Source: Propionivibrio dicarboxylicus (GTDB lineage Bacteria; Pseudomonadota; Gammaproteobacteria; Burkholderiales; Rhodocyclaceae). From it: a DNA stretch of 64,000 bases. The notes under the pieces were generated by a model, which saw only the letters and a list, made by a program, of their open reading frames with translations, was not told the origin of the DNA and did no database searches. Positions 46,484 to 57,127 of the stretch are shown in pieces (positions within the stretch are counted from its first letter, which is position 1; the number at the start of each line of letters is the position of its first letter). The stretch is taken from the NCBI RefSeq assembly GCF_900099695.1, contig NZ_FNCY01000018.1:1-64000 (forward strand), read 5' to 3'. The position numbers and the translations under genes were made by a program.

Positions 46484-48564
46484 ACGCCCAGTTTCGAGAT
46501 GTCAGCGACTGCGTTGAGCTGATCGAACAGCGCCTTGAGCAGGCCGAGGCGGTTGGCCCGGACCGCGGCGTCGTCGACGTTAACCATCACTTTATCAAAG
46601 AAATGGTCGACTTCGGCGCGCACCGTCGCCAGCACCTTCAGCGCATCGGCATAGGAACCGGCGGCGACGTGAGCGGCGACGACCGGGGCGATCGCCTCGA
46701 CGCGCGCGAACAGCGCCTTCTCGGCGTCCTCGCTGAGCAGGTCGGACACCGGTGCCGGCGTCGCGCCTTCAGCCTTCTTGAGGATGTTGCCGATCCGCTT
46801 GTTGGCTGCGGCCAAAGCCAGCGCTTCGGGCAGTTGCAGGAAGTCGCGCACGGCCGACAGCTTGGCCGGGACGAGGTCGATGCGCGTCGGACGCTGGCTG
46901 AGCACGGCGTCGATGACGTCCTGGGCGTAGCCGGCGTCCTTGAGCAGGCCGCGCAGGCGGTCGAGCATGAAGTCGAGCAGCGGTTCGGCGACCGGCTGGG
47001 TCAGCACGCCGGCGGCGAAACCGGCTTGTGCGTCGGCGATCAGGTCGGCGAGGTCGAGCGGCAGCGGCGTTTCCATCAGGATGCGCAACACGCCGAGCGC
47101 GGCGCGACGCAGGCCGAAGGGATCCTTGTCGCCGGTCGGTACCTGGCCGATGCCGAAGAAACCGGTCATCGCGTCGAGCTTGTCGGCGAGGGCGGCGGCG
47201 CAGGCAACCGGGCCTTGCGGCAGAGCGTCGCCGGCAAAGCGCGGCTGGTAGTGGCTCTGGATCGCGTCGGCGACCTGTGCGTCTTCGCCGTCATGCAAGG
47301 CGTAATAGCGGCCCATGATGCCCTGGAGTTCGGGGAACTCGCCGACCATGTCGGTGACGAGGTCGGCCTTGGCCAGGCGCGCGCCGCGGGCTGCCAGCGA
47401 GGCGTTGGCGCCGAGCCGGACGGCGATCTTCTGCGCCAGCGCTTCGAGGCGCTCGACGCGCTGCAGCACCGAGCCGATCTTGTTGTGGTAGACGACGTTG
47501 GCCAGCTTGTCGAGACGCGAGGCGAGCGTCGCCTTGCGGTCCTGGTTGAAGAAGAAGCGGGCGTCGGAAAGGCGCGGGCGCACGACGCGGGCATTGCCGC
47601 CGACGATGTGCTTGGGATCGTCGACCTGCATGTTCGAGACGATCAGGAACTTGTTGAGCAGCTTCTTTCCGGCGTCGAGCAGCGGGAAATACTTCTGGTT
47701 CTGCTGCATCGTCAGGATCAGGCATTCCTGCGGCACATCGAGGAATTCAGCCTCGAATTCACCGACATACACGACCGGCCATTCGACCAGCGAGCTGACT
47801 TCGTCGAGCAGGCCCTCGGAGGGGTTGATCGTCGCCTTGAGTTCGGCGGCCTTGGCATCGAGTTGGGCGGCGATGATCGACTTGCGTTCGGCGAAGCTGA
47901 CGACGACCTTGCCTTGCGTCTTGAGCAGGTCGGCATAGGCATCGGCATTGCCGATGGCGATCTCGCCCGACGACAGGAAGCGGTGGCCGAGCGTGATCGC
48001 GCGGCTCTTGAGGCCGAGCACCTCGCCGGGAACGACGCGGCTGCCGTGCAGCTGGACGAGGCCGTGCACCGGGCGCACGAACTGGTGGTCGGAATCGCCC
48101 CAGCGCATGAGCTTCGGAATCGGCAGCTTCTTGAGCGCGTCGGCGACGATGCCGGCGAGCACGTCGTCGAGCGCAACGCCCTTGACCGTGGCTTCGTAGA
48201 ACAGCGCTTCGGCCTTGCCGTCCATGCGCTTCTCGAACTTGGCGATTTCGCTGGTCGGGATGCCCTTGGCTTCGAGTTTCTTGAGCAGCGCCTGGGTCGG
48301 TTGGCCGGCAGCGTCAAGCGCGACAGCGACCGGCATGATCTTTTCGGTGACCTTGGCGTCGGGGGCGACGGCGAGCACGCCGGGGACCTGGATGGCCAGA
48401 CGGCGCGGCGTGGCGAACCACTGGTAGGCGTCGCCGGCGGTGGTCAGCTTGCGCGCGGCGAGGCCGGTGTGGATCTGGGCGGAGAAGACTTCACCGAGCT
48501 TCGACAGGGCCTTCGGCGGCAGTTCTTCGGTCAGGAGTTCGACGAGGAGGGTGGCGGTGGTCAT
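46480..48564 (-). CDS. glyS: Glycyl-tRNA synthetase beta subunit
   Basis: 694 aa. Starts [17 protein letters not shown], the usual GlyS start. The long GlyS body and C-terminal anticodon-binding DALR-like region ([38 protein letters not shown]) are present. Together with glyQ it makes the alpha2beta2 enzyme. ATG 48564; an extended frame to 48660 is rejected. Its start is 1 bp after the glyQ stop. Confidence 0.96.
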   Translation of the reverse strand: MTTATLLVELLTEELPPKALSKLGEVFSAQIHTGLAARKLTTAGDAYQWFATPRRLAIQVPGVLAVAPDAKVTEKIMPVAVALDAAGQPTQALLKKLEAKGIPTSEIAKFEKRMDGKAEALFYEATVKGVALDDVLAGIVADALKKLPIPKLMRWGDSDHQFVRPVHGLVQLHGSRVVPGEVLGLKSRAITLGHRFLSSGEIAIGNADAYADLLKTQGKVVVSFAERKSIIAAQLDAKAAELKATINPSEGLLDEVSSLVEWPVVYVGEFEAEFLDVPQECLILTMQQNQKYFPLLDAGKKLLNKFLIVSNMQVDDPKHIVGGNARVVRPRLSDARFFFNQDRKATLASRLDKLANVVYHNKIGSVLQRVERLEALAQKIAVRLGANASLAARGARLAKADLVTDMVGEFPELQGIMGRYYALHDGEDAQVADAIQSHYQPRFAGDALPQGPVACAAALADKLDAMTGFFGIGQVPTGDKDPFGLRRAALGVLRILMETPLPLDLADLIADAQAGFAAGVLTQPVAEPLLDFMLDRLRGLLKDAGYAQDVIDAVLSQRPTRIDLVPAKLSAVRDFLQLPEALALAAANKRIGNILKKAEGATPAPVSDLLSEDAEKALFARVEAIAPVVAAHVAAGSYADALKVLATVRAEVDHFFDKVMVNVDDAAVRANRLGLLKALFDQLNAVADISKLGV

Positions 48565-48565
48565 G

Positions 48566-49468
48566 TTATTTGTCCCCCTTGCACATCGGGAAGCCGAGCG
48601 TTTCGCGGGAGTTGTAGTAGGACTGCGCGACTTCGCGCGCCAGGGCGCGGACGCGGCCAATGTAGGCGGCGCGTTCGGTCACCGAAATGGCGCCGTGGGC
48701 GTCGAGCATGTTGAAACAGTGCGAGCACTTCATCACCTGTTCGAAGGCCGGCAGCGCCAGGTTGAGGCCCATCAGGCGCTTGGCTTCCGATTCGTGGTCG
48801 CTGAAATGGCGGAAGAGGATCTCGACGTTCGAGTGCTCGAAGTTGTACTTCGATTGCTCGACTTCGTTCTGGTGATAGACGTCGCCATAGGTCAGCACCT
48901 GGCCGTTGGCTTCGGTCCAGACGAGGTCATAGACGTTTTCGACGCCCTGCAGGTACATCGCCAGGCGCTCGAGGCCGTAGGTGATTTCGCCGAGTACCGG
49001 CTTGCAGGTGAGCGAGCCGACTTCCTGGAAATAGGTGAATTGCGTCACTTCCATGCCGTCGAGCCAGACTTCCCAGCCGAGGCCCCAGGCGCCCAGGGTC
49101 GGCGATTCCCAGTCGTCCTCGACGAAGCGGATGTCGTGTTCCTTGAGGTTGATGCCGAGCGCTTCGAGCGACTGCAGGTAGAGGTCCTGGATGTTGTCGG
49201 GCGAAGGCTTGAGCACCACCTGATACTGGTAGTAGTGCTGCAGCCGGTTCGGGTTTTCGCCATAGCGGCCGTCTTTCGGGCGACGCGAGGGTTGCACGTA
49301 GGCGGCGTTCCACGGTTCCGGACCGATTGCGCGCAGGAAGGTGGCGGTGTGGAAGGTGCCGGCGCCGACCTCGATGTCATAAGGTTGGAGCAGCGCGCAT
49401 CCCTGTTTGTCCCAGAATTTCTGGAGACGCAGAATGACTTCCTGGAAAGTCGGCTGAATGGTAGGCAT
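48566..49468 (-). CDS. glyQ: Glycyl-tRNA synthetase alpha subunit
   Basis: 300 aa, normal length. It holds the class II aminoacylation site: [78 protein letters not shown] is the conserved N-terminal region. ATG 49468 chosen over a continuous frame that runs to 50230 through the next gene, which has no homology support. Upstream 182 bp gap to the mutarotase stop holds nothing obvious. Confidence 0.97.
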   Translation of the reverse strand: MPTIQPTFQEVILRLQKFWDKQGCALLQPYDIEVGAGTFHTATFLRAIGPEPWNAAYVQPSRRPKDGRYGENPNRLQHYYQYQVVLKPSPDNIQDLYLQSLEALGINLKEHDIRFVEDDWESPTLGAWGLGWEVWLDGMEVTQFTYFQEVGSLTCKPVLGEITYGLERLAMYLQGVENVYDLVWTEANGQVLTYGDVYHQNEVEQSKYNFEHSNVEILFRHFSDHESEAKRLMGLNLALPAFEQVMKCSHCFNMLDAHGAISVTERAAYIGRVRALAREVAQSYYNSRETLGFPMCKGDK

Positions 49469-49650
49469 GTCAGGCTTCGTGAAAACGCGGAAAAACCGCG
49501 ATTTTACTTGGTTTTTGACATGACGAGAACGCGCCGACGCCGATCGAGGCGCTGCGCCGGTCGGCGGGACGGGAAAACGGCAGGAAAATTTGGCGTGGCG
49601 TCTGACAGACGCTGCCGCCGGCGCGCGGCCGGCGGCCTCGGTGCGACTGC

Positions 49651-50562
49651 TTAGGCGCGTGCCAGGATCATCCAGGTGCGATAGCGGCCGCCCGGTGCGA
49701 TCGTCACGGCGTAGTCGGCAACGTCGCCGCGTTCGACGCAGAGGTAGCCGACGTGGTTGCCCTCGCCGAGATCGGCGATGTTCTTGTCGTTGGTCCAGGC
49801 GTTCCAGACAACGGCGCAGCGGGCGTCGGACTCGACGAGGATGTCGCCGGCGGCGGAGCGGACCGTCTGTTGTGCCGGCACGTCGAGGTAGATGCGGTCG
49901 GTGGTGCCGGTGATGACGACCTCGCCGTTTTGTTGCTTGCGCGCGAAGTTGTCCATCTTGTCGATGTAGGTCGTGCCTTCGAGGCCGCTGACGCGCGCGG
50001 CGGCGACGTTGGGGACGGCGAAATAGCTGTGGAAGGCGAAGGCCAGCGGGGCGTCGAGGGCGCCGGTATTGGTCGCCGTCAGGCCGAGCGTCAGTGTCTT
50101 GCCGACGCGGACATCGAGGCGGAAGACGAAAGCATGCGGCCAGAGCGCATTGGTCGTCGCATCGCCGGCGAGTTCCAGCGCGAGTTCGGTTTCGCCCGAG
50201 TCGAGCAGGCAGGCCTCGACGAGCGTCCATTCGGCGGTGCGCGCGAAGCCGTGCATGCTCTTGCCGTCGGGGCCGGGGCCGAACCAGGGCAGGCAGAGCG
50301 GGATGCCGGCGCGGATCGGCGTGGCCTCCTTGAGTGCGGTTTTCGGCGATGCCCAGAACATTTCAGCCTGGCCGGCCGGCACGAAAGACATCAGGTGGGC
50401 GCCTTGCAGCGCGATGACCGCGCGTCCGAGCGCGTTCTCGACGACCAGCATCGGCAGACCGGTGTCACCGGGCGCATGCTGGGCGGGATAGAGCGCGGTC
50501 GAGGAGACGAGGCTCAGTCCGGAGGTCTGGGAGATCTGCTTCAGGGTGGTTGGATTGGGCAT
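49651..50562 (-). CDS. D-hexose-6-phosphate mutarotase family (YeaD-like)
   Basis: 303 aa aldose 1-epimerase-fold protein. Conserved segments: [21 protein letters not shown] near residue 60, [22 protein letters not shown] (galactose-mutarotase His), [11 protein letters not shown] and [38 protein letters not shown] with the base Glu. It speeds alpha/beta anomer exchange of glucose-6-phosphate-type sugars. ATG 50562 preferred over 50601 because it begins at the family start. Confidence 0.88.
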   Translation of the reverse strand: MPNPTTLKQISQTSGLSLVSSTALYPAQHAPGDTGLPMLVVENALGRAVIALQGAHLMSFVPAGQAEMFWASPKTALKEATPIRAGIPLCLPWFGPGPDGKSMHGFARTAEWTLVEACLLDSGETELALELAGDATTNALWPHAFVFRLDVRVGKTLTLGLTATNTGALDAPLAFAFHSYFAVPNVAAARVSGLEGTTYIDKMDNFARKQQNGEVVITGTTDRIYLDVPAQQTVRSAAGDILVESDARCAVVWNAWTNDKNIADLGEGNHVGYLCVERGDVADYAVTIAPGGRYRTWMILARA

Positions 50563-50597
50563 GATGAGGGTCTCTTGGGGCGGGGAAAATGAGCAGC

Positions 50598-51008
50598 TCA
50601 CGCGGCGGCTTTTTTGCGCGCCAGAAAGTTGCGGAAAAGAAAATCGTGGTTGGCGATGTGATCGACGAGCCAGCTGCGGACGAAGTGCATCGTATCGATT
50701 TCGAGGTGGTGGTCATGTTCCTCGAACGACTTCCTCAGCTTGAAGATGGTGTCGACCATGAGTTCGTGGATGAATTGATGGTCGGCGAGTTGCGGATAGC
50801 CGTGACGCTGCATGATCGCTTCCTCGTGCTGGAAATGATTCTGCGCATAGGTAATCAGCTGGTTGAGGACTTTCGCGATTTCCTGACGGTCGCGGTTTTC
50901 GAGCCAGTGGTCGTGAAACGTGTTGATGAGGCGGAACAGTTCCTGGTGTTCGGCGTCGATCGTGGTGTCGCCGATACCAAGTTGCGGCGACCATGACATC
51001 AGGGCCAT
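50598..51008 (-). CDS. Bacteriohemerythrin
   Basis: 136 aa four-helix O2-binding (di-iron) protein. Family iron ligands can be read: His in DAEHQELF, His in HDHWL, His-Glu in HFQHEE, His in HQFIHE and HDFL with the final Asp. The WSPQLGIGDTTID start is typical. Role is oxygen sensing or delivery. Starts 24 bp after the lnt stop. Confidence 0.95.
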   Translation of the reverse strand: MALMSWSPQLGIGDTTIDAEHQELFRLINTFHDHWLENRDRQEIAKVLNQLITYAQNHFQHEEAIMQRHGYPQLADHQFIHELMVDTIFKLRKSFEEHDHHLEIDTMHFVRSWLVDHIANHDFLFRNFLARKKAAA

Positions 51009-51032
51009 CGGTGATTCTCCTGGGGTGGGCGC

Positions 51033-52550
51033 TCAGGATACCGTGTTGCGGCGCCAGAGCAAAGCGACGCAAAGCAGGCAGAGCATGACGATCGGCCCAT
51101 TTCCGCCGCGGACGAAAGGCGTGGTGCCGATGTAGGCGCGGACTTCGCCGCGCAATGCCGCGCGGGTAAATGGCGGCAGCTTGGCGACGACGCGGCCGTC
51201 GGCGGCGATGATCGCCGTCATGCCGGTGTTGGTGGCGCGCAGCATCATGCGACCGGTCTCGAGCGCGCGCATGCGGGCGATCTGCAGGTGCTGTGCCGGT
51301 GCCAGCGAATCGCCGAACCAGGCGACGTTGGAGAGATTGATCAGGAGATCGGCGTCGGGCAGCGCGCGGATGATTTCCTCGCCGAAGGCGTCTTCGTAGC
51401 AGATATCGAGCGCGGCGTTCAGCGCGCCGATGCGGATGGGCGCTTGTCTGGCGGCGCCCGGCGTGAAGTCGGACATCGGAATCTGCGCGAGATCCATCAG
51501 CCAGCGGAAGCCGGGCGGGACGAATTCACCGAAGGGGACGAGATGCGATTTGTCATAGCGCTGTAGCCCGGCGGCGCCGACGGCGATGGCCGAGTTGGCA
51601 TAGGCTTGGGCGTTTCCGGTAGCGACGCCGAGGATCAGTTCGCCGTTCTGGCGCAGTGCCAGGCCGCGCAGGGCGTCGATAAAGCCGGGCGGCAACTGGT
51701 CGTAAAGCGCGGGAATCGCGGTTTCCGGCAAGACGGTCAGCTGGGCGGGATTCTCTTCGGCCAGGCGGAAATAGGTGCGCAGCGACTCGTTGAACCACTC
51801 GGGCCGCCACTTGAGTTCCTGCGGGATGTTGCCCTGGATCAGCGTCACGCTGAGCGGCTCGCCGCGCGCTTCGGTCCAGCGGATTTCGCGCAGCAAGGCG
51901 CCGCTGGCGAGGACCAGGACGATGGCCAGCAGCGGCCCGCGCAGCGCAGCGGTCGTGCCGCGCGCGCGCCAGGTCGCGTATGCCAGAGCAAGGCTGGCGC
52001 CCAGCCAGGCGGCGGCCGCGGAGATGCCGAATACGCCGAGGATCGGGGCGAAACCGGCGAGCGGGCTCGGCGGCGTCTGCGTGTAGCCGACCGCGAGCCA
52101 GGGGAAACCGGTCAGCAGATAGCCGCGCAGCCACTCGCTGAGCGCCCAGAGTGCGGCGAAGAAGAGCGGGCGCCGCCAGCCGGGGGCGGGAGCGAAACGG
52201 GTGAAAACGGCGCCGGCGAGGGCCGGATAGAGCGCGAGAAAGAGGCAGAAAAGCAGCGTCGCCAGGCCGGCGACCGGCGCCGGCATGCCGCCGAAGGTGC
52301 TGAGGCTGACATAGATCCAGGAGACGCCGCCGAGGAACAGGCCGGTGCCGAAGGCGAATCCGATCTTCGCGCCGGGCATCGCCTGTGTCTCGCGCGCCGC
52401 ATTGTCGAGCAGCCGGAACAGCCCGGCCAGCGTCGCGACGATGAGCGGAAAGGCGCCGACCGGGGCAAAAGCCGCCACGCTCAGCAGGCCGAGTGCGAAA
52501 GAGAGCAGCAACGGACGCCAGCGCAGCTCAGTCAGCCTTGGCATGGTCAT
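51033..52550 (-). CDS. lnt: Apolipoprotein N-acyltransferase
   Basis: 505 aa. Multi-helix N-terminus (about eight segments) and a C-terminal nitrilase-like domain with the catalytic triad: Glu in VLPETAIPALYD, Lys in YDKSHLVPFGEF and Cys in DICYEDAFGEE. It N-acylates outer-membrane lipoproteins. Overlaps corC by 23 bp, the classic lnt-corC order. Confidence 0.95.
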   Translation of the reverse strand: MTMPRLTELRWRPLLLSFALGLLSVAAFAPVGAFPLIVATLAGLFRLLDNAARETQAMPGAKIGFAFGTGLFLGGVSWIYVSLSTFGGMPAPVAGLATLLFCLFLALYPALAGAVFTRFAPAPGWRRPLFFAALWALSEWLRGYLLTGFPWLAVGYTQTPPSPLAGFAPILGVFGISAAAAWLGASLALAYATWRARGTTAALRGPLLAIVLVLASGALLREIRWTEARGEPLSVTLIQGNIPQELKWRPEWFNESLRTYFRLAEENPAQLTVLPETAIPALYDQLPPGFIDALRGLALRQNGELILGVATGNAQAYANSAIAVGAAGLQRYDKSHLVPFGEFVPPGFRWLMDLAQIPMSDFTPGAARQAPIRIGALNAALDICYEDAFGEEIIRALPDADLLINLSNVAWFGDSLAPAQHLQIARMRALETGRMMLRATNTGMTAIIAADGRVVAKLPPFTRAALRGEVRAYIGTTPFVRGGNGPIVMLCLLCVALLWRRNTVS

Positions 52551-53373
52551 CCGGCGGTAGCGGGCAGGCGATCGGGCTGGCGAAAAGCGTGTAGATGCGT
52601 CGGCTGTCGGCGCGCAGTACCTGAAAGAGGATGCCGTCGATCTCGATCAGTTCGTTGCGACGGGGCACGCGGCCAAGGTGGCTGAGGATCAAGCCGCCGA
52701 CGGTTTCGTAATCGGCGCTGTCGAATTGCGTGCCGAGCGACGCGTTGAAGTCGCCGATCGGGGTGTGCGCCTTGATGCGGTGGCGGCCGGTGCGATCGAT
52801 GCGAATGTTGTCCTCGGTGTCGTCGAAATCGTATTCATCCTCGATCTCGCCGACGATCTGCTCGAGCACGTCCTCGATCGTGATCAGACCGCTGACGCCG
52901 GCATATTCGTCGACGACGATGGCCATGTGGTTATGCGAGACACGAAACTCGCGCAGGAGCACATTGAGGCGCTTCGATTCGGGAATGAAGATCGCCGGGC
53001 GCAGCCAGTCGCGCAGGTGAAATGCGCTGCCGGCCTCGACGCGCAGCAGGTCCTTGGCGAGCAGGATGCCGATGATGTTGTCGCGGTCGCCGTCGATGAC
53101 CGGGAAGCGCGAATGGGCGGTGCGGTTGATCTGCGCGACGATTTTGTCGAGCGGATCGTCGATGCTGATGACCTCCATGCGCGGGCGCGGCACCATGACG
53201 TCGCGGACGCTGACCTCGGAGGCCGCCAGCGCGCCTTCGGTGATCGACAGGGCATCGGCGTCGAGCAGTTTGCGCTCGTGCGCCGAGTGCAACAGCGCCA
53301 TCAACTGCTCGCGGTCTTCCGGTTCGCGCAGCAGCAGCGACGACAGGCGTTCGAAGAAATTCGGCTTTTCCAT
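52528..53373 (-). CDS. corC: CorC/HlyC-family protein (CBS pair plus transporter-associated domain)
   Basis: 281 aa cytosolic protein: two CBS motifs (around 60-180, DVMVPRPRMEVISIDD and AIVVDEYAGVSGLITIEDVLEQIVGEIEDEYDFD) and a C-terminal CorC_HlyC domain. It is often called Mg/Co efflux protein CorC, but in this operon context its role is not proven. Start overlaps the ybeY stop by one base (TGATG). Confidence 0.93.
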   Translation of the reverse strand: MEKPNFFERLSSLLLREPEDREQLMALLHSAHERKLLDADALSITEGALAASEVSVRDVMVPRPRMEVISIDDPLDKIVAQINRTAHSRFPVIDGDRDNIIGILLAKDLLRVEAGSAFHLRDWLRPAIFIPESKRLNVLLREFRVSHNHMAIVVDEYAGVSGLITIEDVLEQIVGEIEDEYDFDDTEDNIRIDRTGRHRIKAHTPIGDFNASLGTQFDSADYETVGGLILSHLGRVPRRNELIEIDGILFQVLRADSRRIYTLFASPIACPLPPDDHAKAD

Positions 53374-53858
53374 CAGCGGCGTTTCCGGGCCGGCGACGAG
53401 GCGGCTTCTTCTGCGTAAGGGTCGCCAAAGCCGAGCGCCGCGAGGATGATGCGCTCCTTGTCTTCCATGATCTTGGCATCGGCGTCGCCGGTTTCGTGGT
53501 CGTAGCCTTGCAGATGCAGGACGCCATGCACGATCAGGTGAGCGCAGTGGGCTTCGGGCGTCTTGCCTTGCTCCTCGGCCTCACGCCAGATGACCGGGGC
53601 GCAGATGACGAGGTCGCCGCAGACGACGGGATCGTCGTCATACGGGAAGGACAGCACGTTGGTGGCGTAGTCCTTGTGGCGGAAGTCGCGGTTGAGCGAG
53701 CGGCATTCTTCCTCGTCGACGAAGCGGATCGTGATCTGGCCGCCGCGCGGCGCGTCGATGTCGAGCGCCTGGCGCACCCAGGCACGGATCGCCGGGCGCA
53801 AGGGAAGTTCGCCGCCGCAGGCGTACTGCACGCTCAGGTTAAGACGTTTGCTTGCCAT
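53373..53858 (-). CDS. ybeY: Endoribonuclease YbeY (16S rRNA maturation)
   Basis: 161 aa zinc enzyme. The signature [11 protein letters not shown] (H-x3-H-x5-H) is intact, and [22 protein letters not shown] is the conserved N-terminal segment. It matures the 16S 3' end and helps rRNA quality control. ATG 53858 is the usual [12 protein letters not shown] start; phoH overlaps it by 20 bp. Confidence 0.95.
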   Translation of the reverse strand: MASKRLNLSVQYACGGELPLRPAIRAWVRQALDIDAPRGGQITIRFVDEEECRSLNRDFRHKDYATNVLSFPYDDDPVVCGDLVICAPVIWREAEEQGKTPEAHCAHLIVHGVLHLQGYDHETGDADAKIMEDKERIILAALGFGDPYAEEAASSPARKRR

Positions 53859-54894
53859 GGTGCTTGCTCTCCTCGGCGGCGGTATGCGCTTCATAGGCCG
53901 ACACGATACGGGCGACGAGCGGATGACGGACGACGTCGTCCTTCTGGAATTCAGTGAAGGCGATGCCGCGCACTTCGCGCAGGATCTGCCGGGCTTCGAT
54001 CAGGCCGCTCTTCTGGCCGCGTTGCAGGTCGATCTGGGTGACGTCGCCGGTGACGACTGCCTTGGCGCCGATGCCGATGCGCGTGAGAAACATTTTCATC
54101 TGTTCCGGCGTCGTGTTCTGCGCTTCGTCGAGAATGATGAAGGCATGGTTGAGGGTGCGGCCGCGCATGTAGGCGAGCGGGGCGATTTCGATGGCGCCGC
54201 GCTCGAACAGCTTGCCGACCTTGTCGAAGCCCATCAGGTCGTAGAGCGCGTCATAGAGCGGGCGCAGGTAGGGATCGACTTTCTGGGTGAGGTCGCCGGG
54301 CAGGAAACCGAGTCGTTCGCCGGCTTCGACGGCAGGACGGGTGAGGACGATTCGTTGCACCAGTTCGCGCTCGAAGGCATCGACGGCCGAGGCGACGGCC
54401 AGGTAGGTCTTGCCGGTGCCGGCCGGGCCGGTGCCGAAGGTGATGTCGTGTTCCTGGATCTGCTTCAGGTAGTCGACCTGGCGCGGCGTGCGGCCGTGCA
54501 GGTCGGTCTTGCGTGTCATCAGCGTCGGTGCGGCGCCGGGCGAGGCGCTCGGCGTTGTGCTATTGCGGCGGGGCGGGCGGTTGATCAGCTCGATCAGGCC
54601 CAGCTGGATGTCATCGATCGAGATCGGGTCCTTGGCCTGCGCATAGAAAGTCTGCAGGGCTTCGGAGGCGCGGGCGGTGTGTGCCGGTTCGCCGCGCAGC
54701 GTGAAGCGCTCGCCGCGCCGGGCAATGGTGACATCGAGCGCCGTTTCGATCTGGCGCAGGTTCTCGTCGAGCGCGCCGCAGAGATTGGCGAGGTGCAGAT
54801 TGTTGACGGGCGACAGCAGCAACTCGATGGCGCGCGGTTTGGCGGGGGCGCCCCCGTTTCTGGGACTCATTCCTGTGGCATTCCTTTCGGTCAC
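53839..54894 (-). CDS. ybeZ: PhoH-like ATPase (YbeZ)
   Basis: 351 aa. Walker [12 protein letters not shown], the [27 protein letters not shown] segment and Walker [17 protein letters not shown] are typical of PhoH/YbeZ. It acts with YbeY; substrate RNA is unknown. GTG 54894 overlaps the miaB stop (GTGA); an ATG at 54870 is an alternative start with a closer ribosome site. Confidence 0.95.
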   Translation of the reverse strand: MTERNATGMSPRNGGAPAKPRAIELLLSPVNNLHLANLCGALDENLRQIETALDVTIARRGERFTLRGEPAHTARASEALQTFYAQAKDPISIDDIQLGLIELINRPPRRNSTTPSASPGAAPTLMTRKTDLHGRTPRQVDYLKQIQEHDITFGTGPAGTGKTYLAVASAVDAFERELVQRIVLTRPAVEAGERLGFLPGDLTQKVDPYLRPLYDALYDLMGFDKVGKLFERGAIEIAPLAYMRGRTLNHAFIILDEAQNTTPEQMKMFLTRIGIGAKAVVTGDVTQIDLQRGQKSGLIEARQILREVRGIAFTEFQKDDVVRHPLVARIVSAYEAHTAAEESKHHGKQTS

Positions 54895-56228
54895 GATTCG
54901 CGGGTGACCACCTCGCCGCGCAGCGAATGCGGCAGGGCGGCGGTGATGCGCACGTCGATGAAGCGGTGGAGCAGGCGGCGCGGGCCCTCGAAGTTGACGA
55001 TGCGGTTGTTGTCGGTGCGTCCGGCGAGTTCGTTCTCGTCCTTTTTCGACAGGCTTTCGACGAGGACGCGCTGGATCGTGCCGACCATCGATTCGGACAC
55101 CTCCTGGGCGAGCGCGTCGATGCGTTGCTGCAGGCGGTTCAGGCGTTCGAGATGACGTTCGCGCGGAGTGTCGTCGTGCATTTCGGCGGCCGGCGTGCCG
55201 GGGCGCGGGCTGAAGATGAACGAGAAGGAGGCATCGAAGCGGACGTCCTCGATCAGCTTCATGGTCTTCTCGAAATCCTCCTCCGTTTCACCCGGAAAAC
55301 CGACGATGAAATCGGACGACAGCGAGATGTCGGGGCGCGCCGCGCGCAGCTTGCGCACGAGGCTCTTGTATTCGAGTGCGGTGTAGCCACGCTTCATCGC
55401 CGCCAGAATGCGGTCCGAACCGGACTGGACCGGCAGGTGCAGGTGCGAGACGAGCTTCGGCACACGGGCGTAGACGTCGATCAGCCGCTGCGATAGCTCG
55501 CAGGGGTGCGAGGTGGTGTAGCGGATACGCTCGATACCTGGTACTTCGGCGATGTATTCGATGAGCATGGCGAGGTCGGCGAGTTCGTCGCTGCCGGACA
55601 TGGCGCCACGGTAGGCGTTAACGTTCTGCCCGAGCAGCGTCACTTCGCCGACGCCTTGCGCGGCAAGGCCGGCGACTTCGGTGAGGATGTCGTCGAAGGG
55701 GCGCGAGACCTCGTCGCCGCGGGTGTAGGGGACGATGCAGTACGTGCAGAACTTGCTGCAGCCTTCCATGATCGAGACGAAGGCGGCGGCGCCCTCGACC
55801 TTGGCCGGCGGCATGGCGTCGAATTTCTCGATTTCCGGGAAGGAGACGTCGACCTGGGCCTTGCCCTGGCGGCGTTTTTCGGCGATCAGTTGCGGCAGGC
55901 GGTGCAGCGTCTGCGGGCCGAAAACGACGTCGACATAGGGCGCGCGGCGGATGATCGCGTCGCCTTCCTGGCTGGCGACGCAGCCGCCGACGCCGATGAT
56001 CAGGTCGGGTTTTTCCTGTTTCAGCAGGCGCACGCGGCCGAGGTCGTGGAAGACGCGTTCCTGTGCCTTCTCGCGCACCGAGCAGGTGTTGAACAGGATG
56101 ATGTCTGCATCCTCGGGGCGGTCGGTCTTGATGATTTCTTCGGAAGCGCCGAGTACGTCGGCCATCTTGTCCGAGTCGTACTCGTTCATCTGGCACCCGA
56201 AAGTGCGGATGAACAATTTTTTTGCCAT
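54891..56228 (-). CDS. miaB: tRNA-2-methylthio-N6-isopentenyladenosine synthase
   Basis: 445 aa radical SAM/methylthiotransferase. N-terminal UPF0004 Cys trio ([29 protein letters not shown]), central radical SAM cluster CSKFCTYC, and a C-terminal TRAM domain ([13 protein letters not shown]). It adds the 2-methylthio group at A37. First gene of the miaB-ybeZ-ybeY-corC-lnt run. Confidence 0.97.
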   Translation of the reverse strand: MAKKLFIRTFGCQMNEYDSDKMADVLGASEEIIKTDRPEDADIILFNTCSVREKAQERVFHDLGRVRLLKQEKPDLIIGVGGCVASQEGDAIIRRAPYVDVVFGPQTLHRLPQLIAEKRRQGKAQVDVSFPEIEKFDAMPPAKVEGAAAFVSIMEGCSKFCTYCIVPYTRGDEVSRPFDDILTEVAGLAAQGVGEVTLLGQNVNAYRGAMSGSDELADLAMLIEYIAEVPGIERIRYTTSHPCELSQRLIDVYARVPKLVSHLHLPVQSGSDRILAAMKRGYTALEYKSLVRKLRAARPDISLSSDFIVGFPGETEEDFEKTMKLIEDVRFDASFSFIFSPRPGTPAAEMHDDTPRERHLERLNRLQQRIDALAQEVSESMVGTIQRVLVESLSKKDENELAGRTDNNRIVNFEGPRRLLHRFIDVRITAALPHSLRGEVVTRES

Positions 56229-56235
56229 AAAAGGT

Positions 56236-56601
56236 TCAGTTCTGTTGAAGCGCCGATAGCTCGGCCTGGCTGACCATCCAGACGCGGAAGACCGCGCCGA
56301 AGGGATCGTTGATGTAAACGACGGTTTGGTTTTCCTGCAGTGTCATGGGCTGGACGATCAGATTCTGCGAATTCCGGAATTGTGCCACTGGCGAAAGCGC
56401 GAGGTCTGTTCCATTGATGACGATCCGGCCGTTTCCGGCCGGCGGTGCCATGACGCCGAGCTTTGCTTCGGGAGGAAGCTTGCGCTTCATCACATAGCTT
56501 TCGTACTGCTGCGGACTCCGGGTTGGCGTAGTCGCGCTGAGCGACGCCGCTTCGAGGACGGCGCTGACGATCGAAGCAATGAGCGTGGCGGACAATGGCA
56601 T
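56236..56601 (-). CDS. Exported hypothetical protein
   Basis: 121 aa. Probable signal peptide at about residues 1-22 ([18 protein letters not shown]). The mature part is short and beta-rich ([43 protein letters not shown]), without Cys. Not recognised. Seven bp after it on the minus strand begins miaB, so it may be the first gene of that run. Confidence 0.6.
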   Translation of the reverse strand: MPLSATLIASIVSAVLEAASLSATTPTRSPQQYESYVMKRKLPPEAKLGVMAPPAGNGRIVINGTDLALSPVAQFRNSQNLIVQPMTLQENQTVVYINDPFGAVFRVWMVSQAELSALQQN

Positions 56602-56637
56602 CGCCGTATTATAGTCAAGCCACCTGTTTTTGTGGGC

Positions 56638-56667
56638 TTGACCGAACCCGGTTGCTGCTCGTATAAT
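56638..56667 (+). promoter_or_regulatory. Sigma-70 promoter of tRNA-Met
   Basis: TTGACC (56638-56643), 18-bp spacer, TATAAT (56662-56667), 13 nt before the mature tRNA 5' end. A near-consensus promoter. Confidence 0.85.
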
Positions 56668-56680
56668 TCGCGCCCTTCGT

Positions 56681-56757
56681 GGTGATGTAGCTCAGTCGGT
56701 TAGAGCGATGGATTCATAACCCATAGGTCGGCAGTTCAATTCTGCCCATCACCACCA
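56681..56757 (+). tRNA. tRNA-Met (CAT)
   Basis: A 77-nt cloverleaf with encoded CCA: acceptor GGTGATG/CATCACC, D-stem GCTC/GAGC, T-stem GGCAG/CTGCC, anticodon CAT in loop TTCATAA. The anticodon stem has an A-C mismatch next to the loop. Elongator Met is the likely identity; tRNA-Ile2 (with lysidine) is the alternative with CAT, and initiator Met is excluded by the paired first base pair. Confidence 0.9.
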
Positions 56758-56773
56758 GTATATTCAAGCACTT

Positions 56774-56800
56774 AGGCCGACCCGTTGGGTTGGCCTTTTT
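56774..56800 (+). terminator. Terminator after tRNA-Met
   Basis: AGGCCGACCC (56774-56783), a 3-nt loop, GGGTTGGCCT (56787-56796) and Ts to 56800. One G-T wobble in the stem. Confidence 0.85.
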
Positions 56801-56977
56801 GCTTTCTTGCGTTCGTGTAGGCAAGGTGTAGGTTTTGCGAACCAACGCGAAGTGACGCGAGGCAGACAAAATTGGCGATACCCGCCGGTCTTGCGGATCG
56901 AGGGCAGGACTTTGGTATTTGAATGGTTCGGGGCGCTCTCTTATTCCCCCTCTGTTCGATGCTTTGAATGTTTTTCT

Positions 56978-57012
56978 GACATCGTGAACATACCGATGGT
57001 ATCGACGATGTC
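56978..57012. repeat. Nested dyad upstream of the PAP2-like gene
   Basis: Outer arms GACATCGT (56978-56985) and ACGATGTC (57005-57012), inner arms ATACC (56990-56994) and GGTAT (56998-57002) around GAT. A compact compound hairpin or operator 115 bp upstream of the PAP2 start. No T run follows, so not a normal terminator. Confidence 0.6.
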
Positions 57013-57127
57013 ATGACAAGGCGCTAGTATTTGTCCTTTTTCTCCCAGAGACAGTAAGCCGTTGTCGGAAAGCTAAAACTTAATGCATCAACGTCCTTCC
57101 GTTATTCCATTCTTGAGTGACTTCTAT

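Larger units (their letters stand above)
56758..57127. other. Gene-free AT-richer stretch after tRNA-Met
   Basis: About 370 bp with no convincing gene on either strand. It holds the tRNA terminator hairpin (56774-56796), a nested dyad (56978-57012), and otherwise low-complexity, lower-GC DNA. It may be a worn-down integration junction, but no direct repeat of the tRNA 3' end was found. Confidence 0.6.

Noticed and set aside
46603-48714. 703-residue plus-strand open frame
   Set aside because: Antisense to glyS; no domain motifs, while glyS is unmistakable.
49469-50230. N-terminal extension of the glyQ frame
   Set aside because: It runs through the mutarotase gene and matches no family; ATG 49468 starts exactly at the known GlyQ N-terminus.
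56772-57014. 80-residue minus-strand frame in the tRNA-Met gap
   Set aside because: No ribosome site or motif; composition looks like noise.
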